A stretch of 64,000 nucleotides of DNA from Bradyrhizobium guangzhouense (GCF_004114955.1 NZ_CP030053.1:1736001-1800000); one strand, 5' to 3'; positions 1-8,136 are shown, counted from the stretch's first letter. The notes: generated by a model not told the origin, from the sequence alone. Numbers and translations are program-made.

Positions 1-115
1 CGATCCACGTCGCCTGAATCTGCATGATCAGTGCAACGATGTTGGCGACCACGGCAAGCGTGAAGGCAAGTGACAGCCAGCGATGGATCTGCCTGATCCA
101 CATGTTCGAGTTCAT
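1..115 (-). CDS. 5' end of a small membrane protein, cut by the window edge
   Basis: Only the first 38 or so codons are visible, beginning MNSNMWIRQIHRW. An uninterrupted hydrophobic stretch (about residues 13-33) follows, which reads as a first transmembrane helix. The start is supported by an AGGAG ribosome site six bases upstream of the ATG at 115. It lies 43 bp downstream of the SRPBCC gene on the same strand, so it is probably the third gene of the ArsR-led operon. The family cannot be named from this fragment. Confidence 0.55.
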   Translation of the reverse strand, partial: MNSNMWIRQIHRWLSLAFTLAVVANIVALIMQIQATWI

Positions 116-158
116 TTCAATCTCCTGTGGGACTATTGGGAATGGACGCGTGGCCGGG

Positions 159-590
159 CTATTCGGCCCGGGCCAGCAGCTCGTCCAGCTTGGTGAAGAA
201 CTGCTTCCAGCCGGCATGCGCGCCGCCATAGGCCTGCTTCTGGCTGGGGCGGAAGCCCGCCTGCTCGACGCGCAGATGCGTGCCTGATCCTTGCGCCGTG
301 AGCGTGAACGTCACCACGCTTCGGAGGTCGTAGGCCGCGTCCTCATGGGTGAAATTCCAGGTGTAGGCGAGCGAGCGCTGCGGCTCGATGGCGAGCACCT
401 CGCAGTCCAGCACACCGCCCCATTCGCCGCGCAGGTTGAAACGGTGGCCGACTTCGGGCTTGAAGTCGTTCTTCATCAGCCATTCCTCGATCAGATGCGG
501 CTGCGTCAGCGCGCGCCACAGCCGCTCAGGCGGATAGGCGAACTCGCGCTCGATGATCATGGAACGTGTTTCGGTCGCGGCCTCAGTCAT
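159..590 (-). CDS. SRPBCC (AHSA1/START-like) domain protein
   Basis: A 143-residue protein starting MTEAATETRS. It has the hallmarks of the AHSA1-like SRPBCC fold: an early REFAYPPERLWRALT segment, then IEEWL, a central beta-rich part with WGGVLDCEVL, and a C-terminal helix ending HAGWKQFFTKLDELL. Such proteins form a hydrophobic ligand cavity; no enzymatic activity can be assigned. The reading frame is open further upstream, but the ATG at 590 overlaps the TGA of the upstream ArsR gene (ATGA), which fits translational coupling. ArsR-SRPBCC pairs are a recurrent arrangement in which the ArsR protein controls its partner, so the two are likely co-regulated through the operators upstream of the ArsR gene. 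Confidence 0.85.
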   Translation of the reverse strand: MTEAATETRSMIIEREFAYPPERLWRALTQPHLIEEWLMKNDFKPEVGHRFNLRGEWGGVLDCEVLAIEPQRSLAYTWNFTHEDAAYDLRSVVTFTLTAQGSGTHLRVEQAGFRPSQKQAYGGAHAGWKQFFTKLDELLARAE

Positions 591-910
591 TGGTCCATCC
601 TCTTCAGGAGATCGTCGAGCGCATCGAGCCGGTTTTGCCAGAAGCCGGCCATCTGGCTGGTCCAGTCGATCAGCGGATTGAGCGCGCCCGGCCGCGCGCT
701 GTAATGGGTCTGGCGCCCCTCGTGGCGGTCGCGCACCAGGCCCGCCTGCTTCAGGGCGCCGAGATGCTTCGAGACCGCCGGCTGGGAAACGCCCGCCAGC
801 ACCGTCAGTGCCCCGACCGTCTGCTCCCCCTCGCGGCACAGCCGCTCGAAAATCGCCCGCCGGGTCGGGTCGGCCAACGTCCGGAACAGAAGGTCGGGGG
901 TGGCAGACAT
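587..910 (-). CDS. ArsR-family HTH transcriptional regulator
   Basis: A 107-residue winged-helix protein. Residues about 8-85 form the ArsR domain: LFRTLADPTRRAIFERL, then the recognition region GVSQPAVSKHLGALKQAGLVRDR and the wing RQTHYSA. The cysteine metal-binding motif of classical ArsR/SmtB sensors (ELCVC) is missing, as is usual in the subgroup paired with SRPBCC proteins, so metal sensing is unlikely. It is the first gene of an operon with the SRPBCC gene (ATGA overlap) and probably the small membrane protein. Two inverted repeats lie immediately upstream of its start codon, which points to autoregulation. Confidence 0.88.
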   Translation of the reverse strand: MSATPDLLFRTLADPTRRAIFERLCREGEQTVGALTVLAGVSQPAVSKHLGALKQAGLVRDRHEGRQTHYSARPGALNPLIDWTSQMAGFWQNRLDALDDLLKRMDQ

Positions 911-915
911 AGGAA

Positions 916-939
916 ATCCATAACCGTGAAGTTATGGAT
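916..939. promoter_or_regulatory. Operator-like palindrome 1 upstream of the arsR-type gene
   Basis: A perfect inverted repeat, ATCCATAAC-N6-GTTATGGAT, starting six bases upstream of the ATG of the ArsR-family gene. It shares the core CATAAC-N6-GTTATG with the second palindrome 26 bp away. The size and position fit a winged-helix repressor site; the binding protein is inferred, most simply the adjacent ArsR protein. Confidence 0.65.
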
Positions 940-944
940 TAACT

Positions 945-962
945 CATAACCGTAGGGTTATG
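945..962. promoter_or_regulatory. Operator-like palindrome 2 upstream of the arsR-type gene
   Basis: CATAAC-N6-GTTATG, the same core and spacer length as the first palindrome. The two centres are 26 bp apart, about two and a half helical turns. The two sites together cover the expected promoter of the ArsR-SRPBCC operon. Confidence 0.6.
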
Positions 963-984
963 GGTAAGTCAAGTACCTCTCCGC

Positions 985-1069
985 CGTCATTGCGAGCGTA
1001 GCGAAGCAATCCAGGATCCCTGCACGGGCAACCTGGATTGCTTCGTCGCAAGAGCTCCTCGCAATGACG
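985..1069. repeat. Dispersed palindromic repeat, family A (CGTCATTGCGAGCG type)
   Basis: Starts CGTCATTGCGAGCG and ends with the inverted form CGCAATGACG, with inner arms GAAGCAATCCAGG and CCTGGATTGCTTC. The same element recurs at 4193, 15289, 22810, 25256 and 55968. It lies between the ArsR operon promoter and the DsrE gene and can fold into one long hairpin. Confidence 0.85.
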
Positions 1070-1086
1070 GAATAGACAGCGGGGCC

Positions 1087-1551
1087 TCACGGCCGCAAAT
1101 ACAGATACCCCTGCGACTGCAGCTCGGCCAAACGCACCACGCCGCCTTTCTCCGCACTCACGAATCCCGGCAGCAGATCCGCCAGCGTGATGTTCTGCGC
1201 CTTCATGGTGTTGCCGCAGGCAGCGAGCTCGACGCCGTCCTTTGCGAAATTGCTGATCCGCCCGCTGACGTCAGGGTTGGCCTGCGCCTGATGGAACGCC
1301 TTCAGCGCCGGCCCGTGGATCACGAGCGCGAGGGTGACATGGTCGGGGCCGCCGACGCCGTCGATGTGGTTCTGGATGTTGCCGAGCACGAAATTGACCT
1401 TGTCGGCGTCGGCCAGGTGATAGACCACCTTCAGCTTGTCCGACTTTGCAGCTTCAGTCGCGGCCTTTTCAGTTCCAGCCTTGGCGCGCGAGGCGGCAAG
1501 GGCCGCGCCCAGCGCCGAGACGGTGCTCCACAAGATGTTCCGGCGGTTCAT
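1087..1551 (-). CDS. DsrE-family protein with an N-terminal export signal
   Basis: A 154-residue protein with an MNRRNILWS amino end followed by an Ala-rich hydrophobic run ending at about ASRAKA, which looks like a twin-arginine or Sec signal. The mature part is a DsrE/DsrF-like domain: KVVYHLADADKVNFVLGNI, then VTLALVIHGPALKAF, then GVELAACGNTMK, with the single cysteine of the family's loop, and QNITLADLLPG. Members are linked to sulfur-transfer chemistry, but the substrate here is unknown. An alternative ATG at 1557 has no spacing to the GGGAG ribosome site, while the ATG at 1551 has six bases, so 1551 is preferred. The gene probably shares a transcript with the secreted protein 29 bp upstream. 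Confidence 0.8.
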   Translation of the reverse strand: MNRRNILWSTVSALGAALAASRAKAGTEKAATEAAKSDKLKVVYHLADADKVNFVLGNIQNHIDGVGGPDHVTLALVIHGPALKAFHQAQANPDVSGRISNFAKDGVELAACGNTMKAQNITLADLLPGFVSAEKGGVVRLAELQSQGYLYLRP

Positions 1552-1580
1552 GATCATCTCCCGATTTTGCCGGAGACATA

Positions 1581-2201
1581 TCACTTGTGGCGGAGCGCGG
1601 CGAGTTCCTTGCGATCGGTCGCGAGCGCCGCGCACTCGCTGGTGTCGGTCCGGTCGAGGCGGAAGATGCCATCGTCGCTACCCGCGACCAGCGTTCGGTC
1701 TTCATCTTCAGTCGGCTGGTTGTGCAGCCAGATCCTGACGCTCTCCAGCCGCACGATGGCTGATTTGTCGTCCTTCGACAGCGCGATACCGATGCCGCCG
1801 CCCTCGCAATCGACGCCGCAGCCGAGCCTGATCTCATCGGCTTTCTTGGTGAGCACCGTGTGGTGACAGGAGCCGCTGGAGTCGAAATCGCCGCTGCGGT
1901 GGCGATAGCGGAAGCCGATCCGGAACGAGTTGTGCAGCTGCTTGTCCTCGCTGTCGCTCTCCGCGGAGACCAGCAGCTTCATGGAGGCCACCTTCTGCTT
2001 CGGATGCCGCGCCAGATGCTCGGCATCGTAGCGCCGGACGAAGCAGGCATAGGCCGTCTTGCCCGGCGTGCCCGCATACATCCGTGCGTTGAAGGTCTCG
2101 GCTTCGGTCTTGTTCGCCTCGCGAAAGTCGTCGGCCTCCTCGGCCCGGGCGACGCCGATGAAGGCCACGAGGGCAAGCGGAAGGATGAGGGCAAGCTTCA
2201 T
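1581..2201 (-). CDS. Secreted hypothetical protein with a signal peptide
   Basis: A 206-residue protein beginning MKLALILPLALVAFIGVARA, a clear Sec signal with cleavage expected after ARA. The mature part is polar and contains several cysteines (YACFVRR, SGSCHHTV, RLGCGVDCEGG, SECAAL) that could form periplasmic disulfides. I recognise no family. The frame is open further upstream, but the signal peptide fixes the ATG at 2201. It precedes the DsrE gene by 29 bp on the same strand, so the two exported proteins may act together; that is inference from context. Confidence 0.7.
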   Translation of the reverse strand: MKLALILPLALVAFIGVARAEEADDFREANKTEAETFNARMYAGTPGKTAYACFVRRYDAEHLARHPKQKVASMKLLVSAESDSEDKQLHNSFRIGFRYRHRSGDFDSSGSCHHTVLTKKADEIRLGCGVDCEGGGIGIALSKDDKSAIVRLESVRIWLHNQPTEDEDRTLVAGSDDGIFRLDRTDTSECAALATDRKELAALRHK

Positions 2202-2385
2202 GATCACACCGGGCGTGTCTGCGATTTGGTCCGCATCGGGACGGCGAGGGGCCAACCAGCTTTTAGTCGCAAGCCGCACGCCGCCCGTTCAACTGCACGC
2301 CCGGCCGGCAGCCTCGCGCAAGGTTCCAGGCTTAACAGTCTGGAAAGATGAGGGGCGGTAAGCCCCCGGGTGTTGCAGATGACTG

Positions 2386-2970
2386 GTGGCGGTTGAAATG
2401 TCCGTAAGTCAGAACTTCCCCAACCTTGCGATCGGCTATTCCGTGTTGCGGCTGCTGAAGATGCTGGCCGTCGGCCTGCTGGTGACGCTTGTGTGCGCCG
2501 CGATCGCCTTCAATTGGTTGCACGTCAAGACCCTCTCCGAATTCCAGATCGCTGGCAGCTTCCTTGGTGTCGTTGTGTTCGGGTTCGTGACCTGCAGGAC
2601 GCTTTGGCGGCTGGTCTCGACCAGGCAGCCGGTCCTCTTCATCACTCGCGTCGGTATTCGCGACACCCGCATCGCGGACGATACCATTTCCTGGAGATCG
2701 GTCCGGGACATCTCGGCCTGGCACTATCGCAGGCATATGATTGTGGTGCTCAAGCTCGACCCGCTCGTCGCCGACCGTTTCGACGTCGGCCTGCTGAAGC
2801 GCATCGTGTCGATGATGAACAAGGCGGTCGGCGCGGAGGGGATGCTCGTCAATCCTGGAGGCCTCACCATGGACGGCGAAACGCTGCTGGAAACATGCCA
2901 GCAATATTGGAAGGCCGGCCGCCTGGCTTATACGGCCCAGCCGGCGGCGGAGCCCGAGGCTGTCCACTAA
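2386..2970 (+). CDS. Membrane protein with two N-terminal helices, STM3941-like
   Basis: A protein of about 190 residues. Two hydrophobic segments (LLKMLAVGLLVTLVCAAIAF and AGSFLGVVVFGFVTC) are followed by a soluble C-terminal part with alternating beta-like segments (VLFITRVGIRDTR, ISWRSVRDISAW, MIVVLKLDP), reminiscent of the PH-like STM3941 family. A GTG at 2386 and an ATG at 2398 are both possible starts; neither has a strong ribosome site. No function can be assigned. It is convergent with the oxidoreductase operon, with a hairpin between them. Confidence 0.65.
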   Translation: MAVEMSVSQNFPNLAIGYSVLRLLKMLAVGLLVTLVCAAIAFNWLHVKTLSEFQIAGSFLGVVVFGFVTCRTLWRLVSTRQPVLFITRVGIRDTRIADDTISWRSVRDISAWHYRRHMIVVLKLDPLVADRFDVGLLKRIVSMMNKAVGAEGMLVNPGGLTMDGETLLETCQQYWKAGRLAYTAQPAAEPEAVH

Positions 2971-3034
2971 AGCAGTGCCGTAGGGCGGGCGAAGGCGCAG
3001 CGCGCCGTACATCATCGCTCTCAATCGTTAAGGT

Positions 3035-3057
3035 GGTGGGCACCCGCTTTGCCCACC
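3035..3057. terminator. Stem-loop between convergent genes
   Basis: GGTGGGC and GCCCACC form a perfect 7-bp stem around a 9-base loop. It sits between the convergent ends of the membrane protein gene (2970) and the oxidoreductase beta gene (3070), where a bidirectional terminator is expected. There is no T-run. It also resembles the TAGGGTGGG-type repeat seen at 53846. Confidence 0.4.
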
Positions 3058-3069
3058 CCTTCCAATGCA

Positions 3070-4125
3070 TCAGCGCAGGCTGGCGTTGATCTTGTCCAGC
3101 ACCGCCGAGCCCGGGCACAGCGTATCCGCTTCCAGCGTGTTGAGCGGTGTCTCGACCGTGTTGAGATGGGCGTGCAGATCGTCCGCATCGGGATCGACGT
3201 ACAGGAGCCCGGTGACGATCTGGCCCTTGGCGGCGTGCTTGGCAAGGAAGGTCTGGGCGCCCAGCCGGTCATGCGGATCGTAGTCGGCGTCGATCTTGCG
3301 CAGCGCGATCTTGCTGCCGTCATGCTGCTCGACCACCTGCACGGTACCAGGCGCATAGTCCACTGCAATGGGATCGCGACCGACCAGCACGTCGAGCCGG
3401 TTCACGGCGTCATTGTGCTCGCGGACATAGTCGAAGCTCTTGGTCGAGCCGGCGTGGTTGTTGAAGGCGATGCAGGGGCTGATGACGTCGATGAAGGACG
3501 CGCCCTTGTGGCCGATCGCAGCCGCGATCAGCGGCACCAGCTGGCTCTTGTCGCCGGAGAACGACCGCGCCACGAAGGTGGCGCCCAGCTGCAGCGCGAT
3601 CGCGACGAGGTCGATGGCGTTGTCGGTGTTGGTGACGCCCTTCTTGCTCTTCGAGCCGCGGTCGGCGGTGGCCGAGAACTGGCCCTTGGTGAGGCCGTAG
3701 ACGCCGTTGTTCTCGACGATATAGGTCATGTTGACGCCGCGCCGGATCGAATGCGCGAACTGGCCGAAGCCGATCGAGGCGCTGTCGCCGTCGCCGGAGA
3801 CGCCTAGATAGATCAGGTCGCGATTGGCGAGGTTGGCGCCTGTCAGCACGGATGGCATGCGGCCGTGCACGGAGTTGAAGCCGTGCGAGTTGCCGAGGAA
3901 ATAATCCGGCGTCTTCGACGAGCAGCCGATGCCGGAGATCTTCGCCACCCGATGCGGCTCGATCGAGAGCTCGTAGCAGGCCTCGATGATCGAGGCCGTG
4001 ATCGAGTCATGACCGCAGCCGGCGCACAGCGTCGAGATCTTGCCCTCGTAGTCGCGATGCGTGTAGCCGAGCTCGTTCTTCTTCAGGCCCGGATGATGGA
4101 ATTTCGGTTTTGCGATGTAGGTCAT
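3070..4125 (-). CDS. korB: 2-oxoacid:ferredoxin oxidoreductase, beta subunit
   Basis: A 351-residue TPP-binding subunit. Near the amino end TLCAGCGHDSIT is the CxxCGH motif of KorB/PorB-type beta subunits. GVSGDGDSASIGFGQF and VENNGVYGLTKGQ form the TPP/Mg signature, and SPCIAFNNH is the conserved substrate-side loop. With the alpha-gamma subunit encoded just upstream it would convert a 2-oxoacid, most likely 2-oxoglutarate, plus CoA to acyl-CoA and CO2, reducing ferredoxin. The substrate call is by family resemblance only. It is the last gene of the three-gene operon, separated from the alpha gene by a family A palindrome. Confidence 0.88.
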   Translation of the reverse strand: MTYIAKPKFHHPGLKKNELGYTHRDYEGKISTLCAGCGHDSITASIIEACYELSIEPHRVAKISGIGCSSKTPDYFLGNSHGFNSVHGRMPSVLTGANLANRDLIYLGVSGDGDSASIGFGQFAHSIRRGVNMTYIVENNGVYGLTKGQFSATADRGSKSKKGVTNTDNAIDLVAIALQLGATFVARSFSGDKSQLVPLIAAAIGHKGASFIDVISPCIAFNNHAGSTKSFDYVREHNDAVNRLDVLVGRDPIAVDYAPGTVQVVEQHDGSKIALRKIDADYDPHDRLGAQTFLAKHAAKGQIVTGLLYVDPDADDLHAHLNTVETPLNTLEADTLCPGSAVLDKINASLR

Positions 4126-4192
4126 GACCGTCTTTCTCTGCTCCCTCTCCGCAATCCGACGTCTCTTTGGCCGGGCCGTCGCAGCCGCACTC

Positions 4193-4272
4193 CGTCATTG
4201 CGAGCGCAGCGAAGCAATCCAGGGTCTTTCCACGGAGGCAATCTGGATTGCTTCGCTACGCTCGCAATGACG
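4193..4272. repeat. Dispersed palindromic repeat, family A
   Basis: CGTCATTGCGAGCG at the left and CGCTCGCAATGACG at the right, with inner arms GAAGCAATCCAG and CTGGATTGCTTC. It lies within the operon, between the alpha and beta subunit genes, where its hairpin could stabilise or attenuate the transcript. Confidence 0.85.
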
Positions 4273-4291
4273 ATGTGGATGCAGCTTGCCA

Positions 4292-6139
4292 TCATGACAC
4301 GGCCTTGCGGAGCGGGGTCACCTTGAGGTGATCCTGGTGGTCGCCAATGGCTTTTGCGATGTAGCGGGCGGTGATCGGGGTGCCGTCATAATGCACGATC
4401 GGCACGAGGCGGACGGGATCGATGCCGTTCTCGTTGACGATGAGCTGGCGGAGCTGGCTGTCGCGGTTCTGCTCGACCACGTAGACGAAATCGTGCTCGG
4501 CGAGGAAACTCGCGACGCTGGAGTGGAACGGGAAGGCACGGATGCGCAGGCGATCGAGCTGATGCCCGCGCTCTTCCAGGAGGCCAATTGCCTCGTCCAT
4601 TGCCGGCGAGGTCGAGCCGAAATAGATCACGCCATATTTGGTCGGCCGTTCCGCATTGGCCTGCAGCGGCCGCGGCACCAGGTCCTGCGCGGTCTCGAAC
4701 TTGCGCACGAGCCGCTGCATGTTGTCGGCGTAGACGGAGCCTTCCTCGGAATAGCGCGCATAGCGGTCACGCGAGGTGCCTCGGGTGAAGTAGGAGCCCT
4801 TGGTCGGATGCGTGCCGGGATAGGTGCGGTAGGGGATGCCGTCGCCATCGACGTCGAGATAGCGGCCGAAGTCGCGGCCTTCCTCCAGCATCTCCGCGGT
4901 CATCACCTTGCCGCGGTCATACTGCTTGGCATCGTCCCACTTCAGCGGGCGGCAAAGCCGGTGGTTCATGCCGATGTCGAGGTCGAGCATCAGGAAAATC
5001 GTGGTCTGCAGCCGTTCGGCGAGATCGAACGCGGCGGCTGCGAATTCGAACGCTTCGGCCGGGTCTTCCGGGAACAGCAGCACATGCTTGGTGTCGCCAT
5101 GCGAGGCATAGGCGCAGGCGATGATGTCGCATTGCTGGGTGCGGGTCGGCATGCCCGTGGAGGGGCCGGCGCGCTGGATGTTCATGATCACGGCCGGAAT
5201 CTCGGCAAAATAGGAGAGGCCGATGAACTCGGTCATCAGCGAGATGCCGGGGCCTGACGTCGCGGTGAAGGCGCGGGCGCCGTTCCAGGAGGCGCCGATC
5301 ACGATCCCGATCGAGGCCAGCTCGTCCTCGCCCTGCACGATCGCGTACTTGGCCTTGCCGGTCTCCGGATCGTGCCGGTACTTCTTGCAATGGGCCGTGA
5401 AGGCTTCCGCGACCGACGATGACGGCGTGATCGGATACCAGGCGCATACCGTGGCGCCACCATAGACGGCGCCAAGCGCGGCAGCGCTGTTGCCCTCGAT
5501 GAAGATGCGATCGCCGACCTTGTCGGATTTCTTCACTCTGAGGCCGATCGGGCATTTCAGATTCTGCAGCGCCCAATCGCGCCCCAGATGCAGCGCGTGG
5601 ACGTTGGAGGAGAGCAGCTTCTCCTTGCCCTTGTACTGCTCGCCGATCAGCTGCTCGATCAGCCTCGGATCCATCTCGAGCAGCGCAGAGAGCGCACCCA
5701 GATAGATGATGTTCTTGAACAGCTGGCGCTGGCGCGGATCGGTATAGGTCGAGTTGGTGATCGCGGTCAGCGGCACGCCGATCACGGTGATGTCGTCGCG
5801 AAACTTCGTCGACGGCATCGGCTTGGTGGAATCGTAGAATAAATAGCCGCCCGGCTCGATACCGGCGACGTCCTTGTCCCAGGTCTGCGGGTTCATCGCC
5901 ACCATCATGTCGACGCCGCCACGGGCGCCGAGATGGCCGGCTTCGGTGACGCGCACCTCGTACCAGGTCGGCAGGCCCTGGATGTTGGAGGGGAAGATGT
6001 TGCGTGGGCTCACCGGCACGCCATGGCGCAGGATCGCGCGCGCGAACATCTCGTTGGCGCTGGCCGAGCCCGAGCCGTTGACGTTGGCGAAGCGGACGAC
6101 GAAGTCGTTTACGCTGCTGATCGGCTTTTTGTCGGACAT
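4292..6139 (-). CDS. korA: 2-oxoacid:acceptor oxidoreductase, fused gamma-alpha subunit
   Basis: A 615-residue protein. Residues about 1-190 are the gamma domain (VVRFANVNGSGSASANEMFARAI and HLGARGGVDMMVAMN). The alpha domain follows, with GNSAAALGAVYGGATVCAWYPITPSS, the family's pyrimidine-binding region, then QGEDELASIGIVIGAS and TSGPGISLMTE. The C-terminal third carries the CoA-side domain (VYVVEQNRDSQL). The chosen ATG at 6139 lies inside the 3' end of the upstream flavoprotein gene, giving a 31-bp overlap that suggests coupled translation. It pairs with the beta subunit encoded downstream. The gamma-alpha fusion is typical of the two-subunit KGOR type. Confidence 0.88.
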   Translation of the reverse strand: MSDKKPISSVNDFVVRFANVNGSGSASANEMFARAILRHGVPVSPRNIFPSNIQGLPTWYEVRVTEAGHLGARGGVDMMVAMNPQTWDKDVAGIEPGGYLFYDSTKPMPSTKFRDDITVIGVPLTAITNSTYTDPRQRQLFKNIIYLGALSALLEMDPRLIEQLIGEQYKGKEKLLSSNVHALHLGRDWALQNLKCPIGLRVKKSDKVGDRIFIEGNSAAALGAVYGGATVCAWYPITPSSSVAEAFTAHCKKYRHDPETGKAKYAIVQGEDELASIGIVIGASWNGARAFTATSGPGISLMTEFIGLSYFAEIPAVIMNIQRAGPSTGMPTRTQQCDIIACAYASHGDTKHVLLFPEDPAEAFEFAAAAFDLAERLQTTIFLMLDLDIGMNHRLCRPLKWDDAKQYDRGKVMTAEMLEEGRDFGRYLDVDGDGIPYRTYPGTHPTKGSYFTRGTSRDRYARYSEEGSVYADNMQRLVRKFETAQDLVPRPLQANAERPTKYGVIYFGSTSPAMDEAIGLLEERGHQLDRLRIRAFPFHSSVASFLAEHDFVYVVEQNRDSQLRQLIVNENGIDPVRLVPIVHYDGTPITARYIAKAIGDHQDHLKVTPLRKAVS

Positions 6140-7908
6140 GTCGAACCTGCGTGAGTCATCTCGATGAAATATTTCTGCATGTCCCAGGCACCGGTGGGAC
6201 AGCGTTCGGCGCACAGCCCGCAATGCAGGCAGACGTCCTCGTCTTTGACCATCACCCGCCCGGTCTTGAGATCGGAGGACACGTAAAGATCCTGCTCCGG
6301 ATGCGGCGAGGGGGCCCTCAGGCGCGTGCGCAGGTCGCTTTCCTCGCCATTGTCGGTGAAGGTGATGCAATCCATCGGGCAGATGTCGGCGCAGGCGTCG
6401 CACTCGATGCAGAGCGAGGTCGAGAACACCGTCTGCACGTCGCAGTTCAGACAGCGATGTGCCTCGCCGAGCGCGAGCTTGACGTCGTAGCCAAGCTCGA
6501 CCTCGGTCTTGATGTCCTTCAGCGCGACCACCTTGTCGCGATGCGGCACCTTGAAACGCTTGTCGATGGAGATGTCGTTGTCATAGCTCCATTCGTGGAT
6601 GCCCATCTTCTGCGAAGAGACGTCCACCTCCGGCAGCGGCCGCTCGGTGATGTCCTCGCCCGACAGCATCTTGTGGATCGAGAGCGCTGCGTCGTGCCCC
6701 TGCGCCACCGCCCAGATGATGTTCTTCGGACCGAACGCAGCGTCGCCGCCGAAGAACACCTTGGGGTTGGTCGAGACGAAGGTCTTGGGATCGACCTTCG
6801 GCATGTGCCATTTGTCGAACTCGATGCCGCAATCCTGCTCGATCCAGGGGAAGGCGTTCTCCTGGCCGACCGCGACCAGCACGTCGTCGCAAGGAATGGT
6901 CTGATCGGGATCGCCCGAAGGCACCAGGTTGCGGCGACCCTTTGCGTCGTATTCGGCCTTGACGTGCTGGAAGGTGACGCCGATCAGCTTGCCGGCGACA
7001 TGCTTGAATTCCACCGGCACCATGTAGTTGAGGATCGGGATGTCCTCGTGGATCGCGTCTTCCTTCTCCCAGGGCGATGCCTTCATCTCCTCGAAGCCGG
7101 AACGCACGACCACGGTGACCTTCTCGCCGCCGAGCCGGCGCGCGGTGCGGCAGCAATCCATCGCGGTGTTGCCGCCGCCGAGCACGATGACGCGCTTGCC
7201 GATCTTGTCGGTGTGGCCGAACGACACCGACGAGAGCCAGTCGATGCCGATATGGATGTTGGCCGCCGCTTCCTTTCGGCCCGGAATATCGAGCTCGCGG
7301 CCGCGCGGCGCGCCGGAGCCGACGAAGATCGCGTCGTATTTCTCCGAAAGCAACGCCTTCATGCTCTCGATGCGATGGCCGCCCTTGAACTCCACGCCGA
7401 GATTGAGGATGTAGCCGGTCTCCTCGTCGATGACGGAATTGGGCAGGCGGAATTTCGGGATCTGCGTGCGCATCATGCCGCCGGCTTCGGGATCGCCGTC
7501 GAACACGGTGCAGTGATAGCCGAGCGGCGCGAGATCGCGCGCCACGGTCAGCGAAGCCGGACCGCCGCCGACGAACGCGACGCGCTTGCCGTTCTTCGCA
7601 CCGGGATGCGGCAGGCGCTGCTTGATGTCGTCCTTGAAGTCGGCCGCGACGCGCTTGAGGCGGCAGATCGCGACAGGCGTTTCCTCGACGCGCCCGCGGC
7701 GACACGCCGGCTCGCATGGACGATCGCAGGTGCGTCCCAGAATGCCGGGAAACACGTTGGATTTCCAATTGATCATGTAGGCGTCGCTATAGCGGCCTTG
7801 CGCGATCAATCGGATGTATTCGGGAACCGGGGTGTGCGCAGGACAAGCCCACTGACAATCGACCACTTTGTGAAAGTAGTCGGGGGCCGCAATATCGGTC
7901 GGTTTCAT
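6109..7908 (-). CDS. GltD-like FAD/NAD(P) oxidoreductase with extra [4Fe-4S] domain
   Basis: A 599-residue iron-sulfur flavoprotein. The N-terminal part (CQWACPAHTPVPEY, GRTCDRPCEPACRRG) is the GltD/DPD-type [4Fe-4S] domain. An FAD site (VAFVGGGPASLTVARDL) and an NADPH site (VIVLGGGNTAMDCCRTARRLG) follow. The carboxyl end carries a bacterial ferredoxin domain with two cysteine clusters, CIECDACADICP and CLHCGLCAERCP. It is not a glutamate synthase subunit by context: it is the first gene of an operon with the 2-oxoacid oxidoreductase subunits, so it most likely passes electrons between that enzyme's ferredoxin level and NAD(P)H. The start follows AGGGTAGGA. Confidence 0.85.
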   Translation of the reverse strand: MKPTDIAAPDYFHKVVDCQWACPAHTPVPEYIRLIAQGRYSDAYMINWKSNVFPGILGRTCDRPCEPACRRGRVEETPVAICRLKRVAADFKDDIKQRLPHPGAKNGKRVAFVGGGPASLTVARDLAPLGYHCTVFDGDPEAGGMMRTQIPKFRLPNSVIDEETGYILNLGVEFKGGHRIESMKALLSEKYDAIFVGSGAPRGRELDIPGRKEAAANIHIGIDWLSSVSFGHTDKIGKRVIVLGGGNTAMDCCRTARRLGGEKVTVVVRSGFEEMKASPWEKEDAIHEDIPILNYMVPVEFKHVAGKLIGVTFQHVKAEYDAKGRRNLVPSGDPDQTIPCDDVLVAVGQENAFPWIEQDCGIEFDKWHMPKVDPKTFVSTNPKVFFGGDAAFGPKNIIWAVAQGHDAALSIHKMLSGEDITERPLPEVDVSSQKMGIHEWSYDNDISIDKRFKVPHRDKVVALKDIKTEVELGYDVKLALGEAHRCLNCDVQTVFSTSLCIECDACADICPMDCITFTDNGEESDLRTRLRAPSPHPEQDLYVSSDLKTGRVMVKDEDVCLHCGLCAERCPTGAWDMQKYFIEMTHAGSTCPTKSRSAA

Positions 7909-7994
7909 TCCTACCCTCGTCCGCGCAGGCTCAAAGACCCGGCGGCCTTTTCTTTGAGCTTGTCGACGCTTAACGCGCGGCGATCTGGTTTCTG

Positions 7995-8006
7995 AATGAC
8001 GTCATT
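7995..8006. promoter_or_regulatory. 12-bp palindrome upstream of the oxidoreductase operon
   Basis: AATGACGTCATT is a perfect palindrome 87 bp upstream of the flavoprotein start, in the 377-bp gene-free stretch 7909-8285. Its position allows a regulatory role, but short perfect palindromes also arise by chance. Apart from this and the family B repeat, nothing else is evident in the stretch. Confidence 0.25.
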
Positions 8007-8136
8007 GGGTTAGCTTATTAGAACCGCTCCGGAGTACAACGGCAAATTTGCGCGCTTCCCCTCTTTCATGGGAGCCAAGCGCGCACAGCATTAACAGCCG
8101 CGGTCAGTCATTGCGGCAGTGCAATATCACACTCTC

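Noticed and set aside
985..1069. Rho-independent terminator
   Set aside because: The hairpin is a member of a dispersed family found in many contexts, lacks a T-run and sits upstream rather than downstream of the nearest gene starts.
6140..6403. Upstream extension of the alpha-gamma oxidoreductase subunit
   Set aside because: It is an alternative frame of the flavoprotein's ferredoxin domain; the MSDKKP start at 6139 matches the usual gamma domain beginning.
6109..7908. Glutamate synthase small subunit (gltD)
   Set aside because: The core is GltD-like, but the extra C-terminal ferredoxin domain and the operon with 2-oxoacid oxidoreductase subunits, without gltB, point to a different role.
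6151..7995. A 614-codon plus-strand open frame opposite the iron-sulfur flavoprotein
   Set aside because: Low-complexity His/Arg/Asp/Val composition, no ribosome site, and the minus strand has FAD, NADPH and ferredoxin motifs.
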